Part shown: one piece after another, positions 22,792 through 36,599 of the stretch
Layout of the letters: each line of letters opens with the position of its first letter
Position numbering within the stretch: the first letter of the stretch is position 1
From: Allium sativum
Taxonomy: Eukaryota; Streptophyta; Magnoliopsida; Asparagales; Amaryllidaceae
NCBI GenBank assembly: GCA_030737875.1
Contig: CM060912.1
Location: 206,287,231 to 206,351,230 of the forward strand
DNA length: 64,000 nt
Direction: 5' to 3'
Program-made: the position numbers and the translations under genes
Notes under the pieces: model-generated
The model's input: only the letters and a program-made list of their open reading frames with translations
Told to the model about the DNA's origin: nothing
Database searches by the model: none

Positions 22792-25700
22792 TTCTCCTCT
22801 CCTTAATGGATTTTGTCCTTTGAAATCCCCAAGGTCAGAAGAATGATATAAGTATTTTCATCCAGTATATACAACCATTTACTCAAACACCATCCATTAG
22901 TATCCATTGTCCTTAAATTTTATAATGTTATTTATGTGGTTATGTAATAATGTTGTGTGTATGTCGCTAACTAGTTCAAAAGATAAGACGGTCTACTGAT
23001 TCAGTTGACCTCCTTTTATGCAATTATGCTTGTGCACTGCATCCAAATGTATGCAAGATTCCTAATGATAACAGATAGTTATACATGAGTGATTCAATCA
23101 TTGTCCATATGAAATATCCATATGTTAACATCCATTTTACAACCATGGGAATAAAATAAAATGCGCGTATGCATCCATATGCATATGCTAGTGTCCTATT
23201 TTTCGATTCTTAATAGTGCCTAGTATGTATACACATCCTTACAACTACTTGCGTACATCATGCATAACATGTTCTAATAATGTATCCATAACTAATCATA
23301 TGATTCATAGGCTTAATCCTAAGATCTGCCCTTCCCAAGGATATTTAGAAGAAAGACCCTAATCAAAGGGTAAAGCTAATGATAGAATATCAAAAAGGAA
23401 ACGTTTGTCAAAAGAACATGGGTAAGAAACTTGAATTTCTTGAAGATACCCAAGGTGTTATAACTAGAAATTTTGCCTATGAGGTAAAAGATTCCAATAC
23501 AGAATTAACAAATACCTCATAAACTCGTACTATTCCCCCAAACTTCCATTCTGAATGATTTCTCATATAAATGCCGAGTCATTCTAACCACATTCGCTAG
23601 AGACCTTTTTCAATCTTACCTATCTTAAATTCTTTAGGAAGAAATATTCCAAGTTTTCCATTTCTTCCTTTTTGAACCAATTTAACATATCTAATTCGTT
23701 TGGTTTAAAAATCTCAGAGCCTGCTTTACCTTACAATTTGAGTCACTTTAATTATATCCATAATCTGATTTCTAGTCTATACCTTTACTATCTTATGTTC
23801 CTCTATTTGTTCAACTTATATTGTCCAACCCCATAAGGACTTGCCTCTTTTTAAACGTTACTTATTTTTTTTTTTTTGAAAAATCGTGTTATTCTTATTA
23901 TTCAAAATCTCATTTGAAAAAACTTAGTGAGACATCTCATTTTAAGTATATATATAGTTACTTTTATTGAAATTCCCAAAAATACGGATTTCATATCAAA
24001 ACGTATTAGTCCATTAAAGTTTCTATTTCTAAAACCGTATATATACATATGGGTTTTAGACTCAAAGTGGTCATACAAATTTTCTTCTCTCTAAACAAAT
24101 TATTTTTCTTCAAAAATTCTTTTCTTGGAACACAACTTTTCCATCTTATCATTTATTCATTCGAAACTTTTACATTGTTTCTAATCATTTATCTACTAGC
24201 CAAACTTATTACTTTCTTCAACTTGGTTGTTACATAAAAATTTAATCTACCAATCCGATTTTTAAAATTAGTTATCAACTCATCCCTATAAGTATATTTT
24301 TTTAAATGAATTTTGTAGGATATCCACCACACGCGCAAATGACATTATCTTGACGACCACTAAGCTCTCAATTATTGAGCATAACTAATGGTGAAATTTA
24401 TCTTCAAAAGTCTATCAAAATTTAATATATACTTCCAGGTTTAATTCTCTGAGGTTCTAAGAGGTCTTTCCACACCACAATGTACTACATAAATTCTTAT
24501 ACTAAAAGTCAAGAATTTACTGTCAAACAACATTCTCGCTAATTTTTTTTTTTTCAAAAGTTTTTTATTTTGTTCTCCCCAATATATTTTTTCTATGGTT
24601 GAAGTCTAATGGCTTCCTCGAAATGCATGTGGAAAGATCCCATCATAGGTACCAAACTATTTTACTAAAAGACTGGCCTAAGGAGTAAGATAACCCACTC
24701 CAACTGATTCTTCACAGGTTACTACTAGGGTGCATCTACTATGTGTACTCCCATGAAATAACCCTCCTCTTAACATTTGAGATGGATCATCATATAGGTA
24801 ACCTGTTTAAACTCCAAAACAATCCATAAGCAGTAATTTATAGGCTTAATTCCATGTGTAGAAAAGATCCTAGTCATAAGCATGAAACTCAATTCTTTCT
24901 TTTTCTCATAAAACAATGTGCTTTACCAGTAATGCAAGTTTAGCATTATCATAAACATATATCCAAAAATCATTTTCTCTTCTAGGAAATAACCTTTTAA
25001 CCTCTTCCAATATTCGAAAAATATAGCATAATGAAAACTGAATCGATATCGCCTAGAGATGCACTAAGAAAAAAATTGGGAAATCAACATGACTGACCCC
25101 TTGGGTCGCAAGAAATCTCAAGAGTCATTCCACTGCATATCCTAGCATGACAATCCTCTTATTACAGTCAAAATAGCCTCATACTTGGCTAACTAATCCA
25201 TCATCTATATTTTCCTATCTCAAAAACCTTAGAATATAAGCATCTAAGTCAAACACTTTACTACTAGTGTTAGAATATGAGATAACCAATTATATGACTA
25301 AACTGTCCAGAACCAAAACCAACCGTACCCGAAAATGCCTTAAACATCTCCTAAATTAAGATTTGTAGTTTCAAACCCCGACTCACCATAAATAATAACG
25401 TCAATTTCTCTACAAGGTTAAGAAACTACTACTAGGTACAGAAAAGTAAAAACAATCAACTAGTGCTACGACAACCACTCGGGGATTTATTATATCTGTA
25501 TAGGACAGCTTTGTTAGGCTTATAATATAGATGCCCTACATGGCATGTTTAATATTAACGTGGCTATGGCCCCATATAGCCATCCCCAACTCACAAACCA
25601 AAGGTAAATGAACGAAATACTCCTAAATAAGATAAGATATGAGAACTAAGAAGAACTAGATATGGATAACATCCCATTCACCAACCATGACTCAATTACC

Positions 25701-26125
25701 TTTTGCGATCCTTTTGATCAGTACTTTCCTTATGATCCTTTCGATATTAACATATTTTAGTCATGTTGCCCTTTTACTTACCATCCTTGTAAGTTTACCA
25801 TTTAGGAAGTCATTCTTATTCCTAATTGATTAGTAACCGAAATTGTACAAAAATCTACTTTCATGTATAAGATAATCTAATCAATAGAAATTCGTAATTG
25901 CATCACCTTTCTTTTGATTATCTTTAGGTTGTTTAATAGTGCGCAATACAGCTAAATTCCTATTTCGCACAATTTACATCATTTTTCTTTTATTCTTACA
26001 ATTTCATTTCAATTAATCGCAAATCAAACTATAGGAATATATCACTTTTTCTTAACCAACCAATCTAAGTTATTCTTAACTTCCTGTTAATTACTAAGTT
26101 GGTTACGTCTTTACTAAACTCAATG
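22792..26125 (-). other. Decayed interior of gypsy I, no coding sequence recognised
   Basis: About 3.3 kb between the gypsy I 3' LTR and the inserted gypsy II. Both strands are rich in stops; the longest frames are about 60 codons and match no gag, protease, reverse-transcriptase or integrase motif that I can see. It is either heavily mutated pol sequence or a noncoding interior. Confidence 0.45.
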
Positions 26126-28945
26126 TGTAATGAGCTACATTTTATGTATCAAAGGATCGTAAAATATTTTTATTTGATTCCCCAAGTGTCGGATCATTCT
26201 CATATTTTGATATGTTGTTTATGGGGATGTGAGACATGTCCATAATTTTTACCAATTTTATTTGTGACCATTTTGCCCCTTTTAGTTTTGTACAGGACAT
26301 AACTTTTCACCGGGATCGAATTAGGTGTTGAGATTGATTTTATTGGAAAGGAAATGATGTTTGCAATTCTGTAGAGTGTCACATCAAAGATTTGGTTCAG
26401 CGGTTTGGGAGGAATTATTGTTTTAGTGCTACATAATTTCTGGATAGACTAATTAGTCATTAGTGGGCTGATTAGTAAGCCCCATTAAGGCTAGGGGTTA
26501 TTGGCTATAAATAGGACAGTAGAGGCAATGAGAATTGTTTAGTTTCTTCATTTCTCTATTTGGTTGGGGTTTGAGATTCTCCCTACTCCAATCAAATACC
26601 TCTCCACTTCATTTATTTCTAAAATCTACATTAAAAGATTGAAGATCAACATCAAGAGAGAGTAGATCACATCAAATTGATTGATTTGAAGATCGTTCTT
26701 CGCTGTCCGGATTAGAGAATAGCTGATTTAAAGCTATTTTGAAGATTTGGTGAGTGATAAGCATCTCTTACATGGATTCAATCAAGTATATGGGTTTTTT
26801 GATCTTAATTTTCATCATTCCAAGTTATTTTCACCTAGATCTACATCATAGTAAGTATATTTTCATTCGAATCACCATAGGATCTAATCTAGTAAATTAA
26901 ATCGGTAAATCCTTGTGTTGATCCATGTGTTTATGCAAGTTTAGATCCATTTATTTGATCATTCATTGTTTTATCATGATTTGTTGAATTTCATATAATT
27001 GAATGATGATTATTTGATGTGCTAATGTTTGTTGATTGTTGCTTGAGTTTGTTATTGATTGGTTGATCGAGATTAATTGGTTTTGGTCAAGATGAATGCG
27101 TGAGTTCCAGCATTGATGGATTAGTTGTTTGTGTGGCTTGGGGAACAAGAAATGGATGGACCAGTGGTGTTTATGATGGATCGACGCTTGTGGAGTGATG
27201 GAACGGCAATTGCAAAGATGATGGATCAGACATGGAAACCATGGTATGGATCGGCAATACAAATGATGGATCGGTCAATTCACTACGTAATGGATCGGCA
27301 GAAGGCTAGTTCATGGATCAGATAGGGTAAGGCCTATGGATTGGGCATGAGTGTATTGATGGATCTATCAAGGCGTTTATGGATGGTTCGGTCGTACTCG
27401 AGCTGATGGATCAGGCGAGGCTCGAATTGATGGATCGGAAGTAATCAAGGATGATGGATCGGGTGCAGATCAAGGATGGACTAGGCGTACTTCGGTCTAA
27501 TGGTTCGATTATGTTTTGGGCATGGATTGAACGTGGTCTTCATAATGGATCGGTTGTGTTTTTGGCATGGATCGTACATAGTTTTCATGACGGGTCATGC
27601 AACATATAATGGTGAAATAATAGCATTCTGAAACACTGTGGAAAGTATATATGGATCGATGAACGATCCATATGAAAGTCAGTGAATGATCCATCGAATG
27701 TCAACCAAGGGATGTTCATTTTTGGTTCGATGTCGGACGTAGCTTTATGATAAATTCAAGATGGAATGTTCAAAGTGTCGTGAGGTGTTCGTTGATCGAT
27801 GAAATGTAATGAATGTGAAGACGAATCAAGATGGTTTGAGTTAATGGCTACTGAAGATGACTTGAGCTTATGGATAGTCGCCGATAATGACGGTTAGAGA
27901 TAATGAAGACCGAGGAATTATCACTGTCAGAGGTTCTAGTGGACTCAATGCAGGGGTATAATAGGGATGCCGAAAAGACTAGATAATTAGTCGAGTACCC
28001 TGGATATCAATGAAAGGCCTAGATACGTATTGATGAAAGGCGTATGGAGTTTTGCTAGAACCTACGTTTCCATTACCCCTTGACGGATAGCATGTTGTGG
28101 CCAGTCATACGATTAACGATGGTTTCAAGGAAGGATAAGCGGTGATATCTAGAGTCATTGACATTGATTGTTTTGCTTGTATCGTCTTGCGTAGATTATT
28201 CGACGTCGAAGGAGACATCTCTTGGGTGCTTGTCTGATGTTGGTTTAAGCCTTCGGAGATTGTGCTTAGAGGATGTTGATCTTGATTAAAATGGTCTACA
28301 TAGAATAACTAGTTGCTATGTCTGTTTGTTTCTATCAAATTGTTTGTAAAGGTTATCACTGTCAGATGTGAAGGAGACGAGTTTGGGTTTCTTCTCTATT
28401 GATGTTGGTAGATTAGATGATTGATCTACCTATTATCATATACTTTATTGATGATGTTAGATAGTTGTTTTATCGCTCATTAAGATTATTGTCTGACTTA
28501 AGGTTTTATGTTCCCTCTTATTACCTTGGATTGTTCATCCGTTTTTGGATGGGAAGACTGAGTAGCAGGTAGTAGGTAGCAGATCTTGATGAGGACGATG
28601 AGCAGGAGGCTGACGTATTATTTCCTATCACCTTTTATTTGCTATTTTCCGTTGTTATGTTTGATGTATTCTCTGAGTGACCTGTAGTGAGGCAGTTCAG
28701 AATTTGATGTTGTATCTAGTTTGATGTTTGGATGATGCATGATGATATGATTTCAAATTTTGCTCAATTCTGCTTCACTATTATTGTCTATTGTATATGT
28801 TCTATTATATTTATCCTTGCACTGTGAGTTATACAACGGGTTCAGTGTATGTTATCCTACCTTGATGGTCGTCCATAACTTCTTGGCACGTCTTTCAGTG
28901 CATTATTCCTCTTGGTAAGTGCAAGAGTTATGGGCGGTCGTCACA
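26126..28945 (+). repeat. 5' LTR of gypsy II
   Basis: A 2,820-bp LTR. It carries GGCTATAAATAGGACA near 26502, a good TATA box for the element's own promoter. The middle contains the GATGGATCG array listed separately. Confidence 0.88.
27118..27700 (+). repeat. Degenerate GATGGATCG array in gypsy II 5' LTR
   Basis: The 9-10 base motif GATGGATCGG, with variants ATGGATCRG and TTGATGGATC, recurs more than fifteen times at uneven spacing of about 15-45 bases. Spacers are partly shared (for example AAGGCG and TTTTTGGCATGGAT). The same array is in the 3' LTR at 34620-35240, so it predates this insertion. It resembles a minisatellite or an array of short sites more than coding sequence. Confidence 0.75.
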
Positions 28946-29134
28946 TTTGGTATCAGAACTCTAGTTAATCGATTTTAGCTAAAGTTCGAAGATGTAATGA
29001 CGTATGTGAGACGCATTTGTATATTTCTGATGGATGTATACTGTATATATATATTAGTGTATAATATAGTAGCGCTTGAACTCCATTGAAGTTTTCTCAT
29101 GTGTGAGCTAATCATTCTATTTTTCAGATTTAGA

Positions 29135-32100
29135 ATGAGTCGTCGAACGTGGAGACATACTGCTAGGAGGAAACTATTCCTGGAGAAGGAGATGGCGGTA
29201 TACCAGATTACTCAGCTATGTTCGAGGCCATGGTGGTACCCGCTCCAGAGACAGTCGTGGTAGATGTTGGGGTTCAGGTGCAAATGCCTTGGGTTGTGGA
29301 CCTCGCGAAACTATGCAAGGACTTCACTACTCTAAGAGGGAAGCTGTTCAAAGGGACAAATCCGACTATAGAGGTTCAAGGGTGGCTTGATACCTGTATT
29401 CGAATATTTAGAGACTTGGGAATTGATGATGCGACTAAGAGTAAGCTTGCATCGAGACAGCTACAGGGCATAACTATGGATTGGTGAAACTCTGTCATTC
29501 TAGAGACTCCATAGAATGAGATCACATGGTATCAATTCCAAGTCAAATTTGAGGTCAAGTTCATTTCTACGGTTCGTAAGTCTATTCTGTTCAAGAGGTT
29601 CGTTGAGCTGAAGCAGAATGGTCGACTAGTGTTGGAGTATATTTCTGACTTTGAAGCTTTGTCCAAGTATGCTCATTCATATATTGAGACTCCTTACCAG
29701 AAGAACGAGAAGTTTGTCATGGGCTTGGACAAATACATTAGGAATCAGCTGGTTGATCACTTGGATGATACTTATGAGAAGATCATGGAAAAAGCTTTGA
29801 GGCATGAGAGTTTGTTTCCCAAGAAAGAGACTGTTATTGCACCTAAAGAGGAACCGAAGCCACAACAGGGTGGTAATATCAAAAAGAGGATGCAACAACA
29901 GTAGAAAGCAAAAATGGTCAGAAGAAGCAGAAAAGCGAGGTGATATGCTTTAACTGCCAGCAGAAGGGCCATTATTCCAGGGATTGCAAGAATACAAAAG
30001 GTGAGAAAAAATGCTACAACTGTGGCAAACCTGGTCATAACAAGAAGGATTGTCCAGAACCAGCTAAGGAAAAGCAGATTGTGAGGGCGTATACTTTGGA
30101 AGCTATTCCATCTTCTTCGAGGGCTCCTAAAGTGGAGGAGAAAGGGAAGAGCATTGTTGTTCAAGGTACTCTTTCCATTAGAGATGTTTCAGTTCGAGTG
30201 TTGTTTGATACTGGAGCATCTCATTATTTCATTTGTAATGAGCTTATGTGCCGCTTGGGTTTGGAACACGAGATTTTCGATAGACCTTTGGTTGTGGCAA
30301 ATCCAGTAGGGGGTTCGTCCAGCTTGTGTATGATTTTCCGTGGTCTAGTGTTGTCGAGTCATGGTTGCTCCTTTGTGTCTGATTTCTTTGTTTTGAACTT
30401 TGTTGGGTTTGGGATCATTCTGGGTATGGACTGGCTCAAGAGGTATGCGACTAAAGTGGATTGCGAGAAGCTCGAGGTGACAGTCGGGAATGTGGAAGGG
30501 CGAATGGTTATGATTCAATGTAACCCAGAAGAAAAGGTCCTCGTAAGGTATTTATATTCGCTTGTGATTTCACGGGAAGACTTATCATATGTGTCGATCG
30601 TTAGTGAGTTCGATGATATCTTTGACGAAGTCAAAGGGTTGCCGCTGCATCACGAGATTGAGTTCAGGATCGATTTGGTCAATGGTGCTAAACCTATCGT
30701 CATGCCTCTTAGGCGGATGGTGCCTAAGGAACAGTGAGAGTTGGAGGTGCAAGTACATGACATTTTGGGAAAAGGATTCATTCGGAGAAGCATGTCCGAA
30801 TGGGGTGCATCAGTTGTGTTTGCAACCAAGGCTGATGGATCTTTGAGATTGTGTGTTGGTTATTGTGATCATAACAAGGTGACCAAGAAGAACAAGTATT
30901 CATTGCCGAGGATAGATGATCTGTTCGATTAGCTTCACGAGGCCAAGGTGTTTTCCCAGATAGACTTAGCGATGGGATTTCACCAATTGAGAGTGGCGAA
31001 GGATAGGGTGCTGAAGACAACTTTTAGGACACCATCCGGTTTCTTTGAGTGGCTGGTGATGCCATTTGAATTGACCAATGCTCCAATGTATTTCGTGGAT
31101 CTTATTAATAGGGTTTTCAGAAATTAGTTGAACAAGTTCGCACTTGTGTTCGTGGATGATATTTTGGTTTACTCCTGGAATGAGGAAGAGCATACGTCGC
31201 ACTTAAGAGTTGTTTTGGAAATCTTGCGAAAGCATCAGCTGAGAGCTAATTTTTTGAAGTGTCACTTCTAGAAGAGTGAAGTGAGGTTCTTAGGCCATGT
31301 TGTTTCTGGAAATGGAATAGCGGTGGATCCTGCTAAGGTGGCAGCAATTCAAGACTGGGATAGACCTAAGAATGTGATGGACGTTCGGAGTTTCCTTGGG
31401 TTGGCGGGATATTATCGTTGGTTCATCAAGGATTTTTCCAAGATAGCAGCACCATTAACAGGATCGACGAAGAAGAATCAAGTGTTCACATGGGACGCGA
31501 AGTGCGAGCAAGCTTTTGGAATCCTGAAAGAGAGACTGACGAGTACTTCTATTTTGGCCATTCCATATGGGAATGAAGAGATGGTGGTATACACCGAAGC
31601 ATGTGGTACTGAACTTGGAGCAGGGCTAATGCAGAAGGATAGAGTTGTGGCATACGTGAGTTGACAGCTGAATTCGCACGAAAGGAATTATCCAACTCAT
31701 GATTTGGAGTTGGCAGTGATCATGTTTGCTTTGAAGATGTGGAGACATTTCCTGTTGGGAGTTCGATTCGAGCTATTTACGAATCATAAGTCGTTGAAGT
31801 ACCTTTTCTCCCAAAAGGATTTGAATCTTCGTTGAAGATGCATTGAGTCGAAGGCATGCAAGTTTGGGAGTGATGTTTTAGGAATTGAAGCACCTCGAGT
31901 ATTTGGCAGGATTTGATTTCAGGCCTCGATGTGAGTTAGATCCTGAAATATTGGTGAGCTTATCGATAAGACCTACTCTAATAAAAAGGATTGGAGAAAT
32001 CCAGAAGCGTGATGCAAAGATTGTCGAGATTATCCCGAAGTTGGAACCAGAGGATAAGGAGTTCGAGATCGATCAGGATGGTTGCCTTTGGAAACAAGGA

Positions 32101-33350
32101 CGATAGGTTGTTCCTGACATTGATGGATTGAGAGATGAGGTTATAAAGGAATGTCATCACTCAAAGTTGATGATTCATCCTGGTGGTAACCAGATGTATC
32201 AGGACATGAAGCGAGCTTACTATTGGGAAGGGATGAAGTGGGATGTTGGAAATTTTATTTCCAAATACATGAACTGTCAGTTAGTGAAAGCTGAACAGAA
32301 GATGCCAAGTGGATTGCTTCAGCCATTGGAAGTTCCTAGGTGGAAATGGGAGAAAGTATCGATGGATTTTATCAATGGACTACCTATAACTAGGGCATGA
32401 AATAAAGGAATTTAGGTCATAGCGGATCGCTTAACCAAGAGCGCAAGGTTTATTCCTGTTAGGTCGACCAGGACATCATCAAAGTTGGCTGAGCTGTGTA
32501 TTAAATGGATAATTTGATTTCATGGTATCCCGAAGAGCATAGTGAGTGATGGAGATCCAATTTTCACGAGTGGGTTTTGGAAGAGTTTGTAAGAGACTTT
32601 GTGAACCGAGTTACGTTTGAGCATGGATTATCATCCCCAGACCGATGGTCAAACCGAGAGAGTTAACTGAGTATTGGAAGGTCTCGTTAGAACTTGTGTA
32701 TTGGACTTCGGGGGATCATGGGAAAACCATCTACATTTAGTAGAGTTTGCATATAATAAAAGGTACCAGTCGAGCATCGGGATGGCACCATCGAGGCATT
32801 GTATGGGAGACAGTATAATTCTCCGGCATGTTTGTTAGAGACTGGAGATAAGTTGATACTTGGGCCTGAAATGATAAGAGAGACCTTAGATTGTATCGAG
32901 ATTGTTCGACAACGAATGAAAGCAACCCAAGATCATCAAAAGAGTTACGCCGATAAGCATTCAAAGGATTTGGAGTTCAACGTTGGTGATATGGTTTTTG
33001 TGAAGATTTCGCCGTTGAGGAATGTATTTCGGTTCAGAAGTAAAAGAAAGTTAGCTCCAAGGTTCGTAGGACCGTTTCCGATAGTCGAGCGGATTGGAAA
33101 GCTCACATATAGATTGGATTTACCCGAAAAGATGTTGAGTGTGCACAATGTTTTAATGTGTCTTTTCTACGGAAGTGTTTGCACGATTCGAATGTGGTGG
33201 TATCTCCGGAACATTACGAAGACCTAGAAGTCAAGTCTGTAGTTACAAGACCTCGTAAGTCACTTCACGTTGTGGGGAATGGCACGTAACGACTTAGGAG
33301 AAAGACGGTTGAGCTAGTGAAGGTGCAATAGAGTGAGGATGATGACGATT
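29135..33350 (+). pseudogene. Gypsy II gag-pol polyprotein, disrupted
   Basis: The reading starts at ATG 29135 (MSRRTWRHTARR) and changes frame early. Gag (29218-29903) has LRGKLFKGTNP and a helical region. Two zinc knuckles follow: CFNCQQKGHYSRDC and CYNCGKPGHNKKDC (29946-30056). Protease shows VLFDTGASHYF (30201-30233). Reverse transcriptase (30600-31230) has LVMPFELTNAP and [11 protein letters not shown]. RNase H-like sequence (31490-31800) retains [13 protein letters not shown]. Integrase (32100-32800) has the HH zinc-binding part HHSKLMIHPGG, MNCQLVKAEQK and later TDGQTERV. After integrase, LRRKTVELVKVQ and SEDDDDCIWK look like a decayed chromodomain. In-frame stops occur at about 29485, 30736, 30930, 31125, 31269, 31662, 32104 and 32398, with further frame changes. 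It is not expressible as one protein. Confidence 0.88.
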
Positions 33351-34619
33351 GTATATGGAAACGAGAGAGAGTATGAAGACGATCCATTCAGAACTCTTTG
33401 TTGGTATGACCCATTAATGTCATATCACCTTACACCATTGTAACTTGTGCTATTATTAGAGTTACACTTTCTAGGTTAACTATGGATGCTAGTTTGGATG
33501 GTAAATTGACAACTCATGGATGATAGCATGCAGAATTTTTTTGGCTGCCTGTTTTTCTTGGGATTTCGGGAGCGAAATTCCTAAAGGGGGGGAGGGGGAG
33601 ATTGTAACGACCTGCATTTTACGTATCGGAGGATCGTAAAATATTTTTATTTGATTCCCCAAGGGTCTGGTCATTCTCATATTTTAATATGTTGTTTATG
33701 GAGATGTGAGACATGTACATAATTTTTACCAATTTTATTTGTGGCCATTTTTCCCCTATCAGTTTTGTACAAGACATAACTTTTGATCGGGATCGAATCA
33801 GGTACTGAGATCGATTTTATTGGAAAGGAAATGATGTTTCCAATTTCGCAGAGTGGTCACATTAAAGATTTGTTTTAGCATTTTGGGAGGAATTGTTGTT
33901 TCAGTGCTACACAATTTATGGACAGACTAATTAGTCATTAATAGGCTGATTAGTGAGACCCATTAAGGCTAGGGGTTATTGGCTATTAATAGGAGTGTAG
34001 AGGCAAAGAGAATTGTTTAGTTTCTTCATTTCTCTATTTGGTTGGGGTTTGAGATTCTCCTTACTCCAATCAAGTACCTCTCCACTTCATTTAATTCTTA
34101 TATCTACATTAGAAGAATGAAGATCAACATCAAGAGAGAGTAGATCGCATCAAGTTGATTGATTTGAATATCGTTCTTCGATGTTCAGATTAGAGAATAG
34201 TTGATTTAAAGCTATTTTGAAGATTTGGTGAGTGATAAGCATCTCTCACATGGATTCAATCGAGTATATGAGTTGTTTGATCTTAATTTTCATCATTTCA
34301 AGTTGTTTTTACTAGATCTACATCATGGTAAGTATATTTTCATTTAGTATATTTTCATTCAAATCACCATAGGATCTAATATAGCAACTTAAATTGGTTA
34401 ATCCTTATGTTAATCCATGTGTTTATGCAAGTTTAGATCCATTTATTTGATCTCTCGTTGTTTTATCATGATTTGGTGAATTTCATATGATTGACTGATT
34501 ATTTGATGTGCTAGTGTTTGTTGAGTGTTGCTTGAGTTTGTTATTGATTGGTTGATCGAGATTAATTGGTTGATCGAGATTAATTGGTTTTGGTGGAGAT
34601 GAGTGTGTGAGTTCTAACA

Positions 34620-35240
34620 TTGATGGATCAGTTGTTTGTGTGGCTTAGGGAACAATAAATGGATGGATCAGTGATGTTTATGATGGATCGACGCTTGTGG
34701 AGTGATGGATCGACAAGAGCAAAGATGATGGATCGATGTTGGAAACGTTGGTATGGATTGACAATACAAATGATGGTTCAGCCAAGACTCGTGATGGATC
34801 GGTCAACTCACTACGTGATGGATCGACAAAAGGCGAGTTCATAGATCAGATAAGGTGAGGCCTATGGATCGGGCATGAGTGTATTGATGGATCGGTCAAG
34901 GCGTTTTTGGATGGATCGGTCGTACTCGAGATGATGGAACGGGTGAGGCTCGAATTGATGGATCAGAAGTACTCAAGGATGATGGATCGGGTGCAAAACG
35001 AGAATGGACCAGGCGTACTTCGATCTGATAGGTCGGTCATGTTTTTGGCATGGATCAGACGTGGTCTTCACGATGGATTGGTCATGTTTTTGGCATGGAT
35101 CAGACATGGTTTTCATGATGGATCACGCAACATATGATGGTGAAATAGTAGCTTTCTGAAACGCTGTGGAAAGTATACATGGATCGATAAACGATCCATA
35201 TGAAAGGCAGTGAATGATCCATCGAACACCGACCAAGAGA
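34620..35240 (+). repeat. Degenerate GATGGATCG array in gypsy II 3' LTR
   Basis: This is the counterpart of the 5' LTR array, with the same motif and similar order. Individual units differ by substitutions and by a few unit gains or losses (for example an extra unit near 34785-34800). Confidence 0.75.
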
Positions 35241-36443
35241 TGTTCATTCTTGGTTCGATTTTGGACATAGCTTCGAGATAAAATTAAGGTGGAATGTTCG
35301 AAGTGTCGTGAGGTGTTCTTTAATCGATGAAATGCAATGAATGTGAAGATGACTCAAGATGATTTGAGTTCGTGGATAATGGCTGCTCAAGATGATTTGA
35401 GCTTATGGATAGTTACCGATGATGATGGCTAGAGATATTGAAGGCCGAGGAATTATCGCTGCCGGAAGTTCTAGCGGACTCAAAGCAGGGGTATAATAGG
35501 GACGCCGAAAAGACTAAATGATTAGTCGAGTGCCCCGGGTATCGATGAAAGTCATAGGTACGTATCAATGAAAGGCATATGGAGTTTTGCTAGAATCAAG
35601 GTTACTATTAGCCCTTGACTGATGGCATGTTGTGAGAGGTCATACGATTAACAATGGTTTCAAGGCAGGATAGGCGGTGATAGCTAGAGTCATCGATGTT
35701 GATTGTTTTTCTTGTATCGTCTTAAGTAGATTATTCGACGTCAAAGGAGACATCTCTTGGGTGCTTGTCTGATGTTGGTTTAGGCCTTCGGGGCTTGTGC
35801 TTGGGGGATGTTTATCTTGATAATAATGATCTACGCAGGATAACTAGTTGATATGTCTGTTTGTTTTGATCAAATTGTTTGTAAAGGCTACCAGTGTCAG
35901 ATGTGGAAGAGACGAGTTTGGGTTTCTTCTCTATTGATGTTGGTAGATTAGATGATTGATCTACCTATTATTATAAACTTTATTGATGATGTTAGATATC
36001 TGTTTTATCGCTCATTAAGACTATTGTCCGACTTAAGGTTTTATGTTCCCTCTAATTACCTTGGGTTGTTCATCCGATTTTGGATGGGCAGACTGAGTAG
36101 AAGGTAGTAGATCTTGATGAGGACAATGCTACTGAGCGACGACAAGTAGGAGGCTGGCATATTATTTCCTATTACCTTATATTTGCTATTTTCCGCTGTT
36201 AGTTTGATGTATTCTCTGAGTGACTTGTAGTGAGACAGTTTGTACATAATTTGATGTTGTATTCAGTTTGAAGTTTGGATAATTCATGAAGATAAGAAAG
36301 TTCGAAATTCTGCTCAATTTTGGTTCACTATTATTGTCTATTGTATATGTTACGTGTATCCTTGCGCAGTGAGTTATACGACGGGTTTTGTGTATGTTAT
36401 CCTGCCTTGATGATTGTCCATGGCTGCATGACACATCTTTCAG

Positions 36444-36599
36444 CGCATTATTCCTTGTGTTAAGTGTAGGAGTTATGGGCAGTCATCACATAGCGCATTA
36501 TTCCTTGTGTTAAGTGTTGGAGAATGGCTAGATTCTCCATTTTGTTATGTTATATATTTCCCTTAAAAAAAAAAAAAAAAGTTATGGGCAGTCATCACA
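36444..36599 (+). repeat. Tandem duplication plus poly(A) insertion at the gypsy II 3' LTR end
   Basis: The LTR end GCGCATTATTCCTTGTGTTA...GTCATCACATA occurs twice, at 36443-36492 and again from 36493. The second copy is interrupted after GGAG by about 56 bases ending in sixteen A residues (36565-36580). The inserted piece starts with a small hairpin, GGAGAAT-GGCTAG-ATTCTCC. The 5' LTR has neither the duplication nor the insertion. The poly(A) run suggests a very short retroposed fragment. Confidence 0.6.

Larger units (their letters stand above)
26126..36599 (+). mobile_element. Ty3/gypsy retrotransposon, chromovirus-like (gypsy II)
   Basis: LTRs of about 2.8-3.0 kb (26126-28945 and 33603-36599) start TGTAAYGASCT and end TCRTCACA. 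The primer site TGGTATCAGAAC (28948-28959) follows the 5' LTR by two bases. A polypurine tract, GGGGGGGAGGGGGAGA, ends two bases before the 3' LTR. The interior reads gag, two CCHC knuckles, protease, reverse transcriptase, RNase H, integrase and a chromodomain-like tail, the order for chromoviruses (Tekay/Del-like). Many stops and frame changes make it inactive. Flanks CAATG and TAGTG agree at only three of five positions, so the duplication is unconvincing. It lies inside gypsy I in the opposite orientation. Confidence 0.9.
33603..36599 (+). repeat. 3' LTR of gypsy II
   Basis: Pairs with 26126-28945. It is longer because of a local tandem duplication and a poly(A)-containing insertion in its last 160 bases, listed separately. 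Boundaries are the polypurine tract on the left and TCATCACA on the right. Confidence 0.85.
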
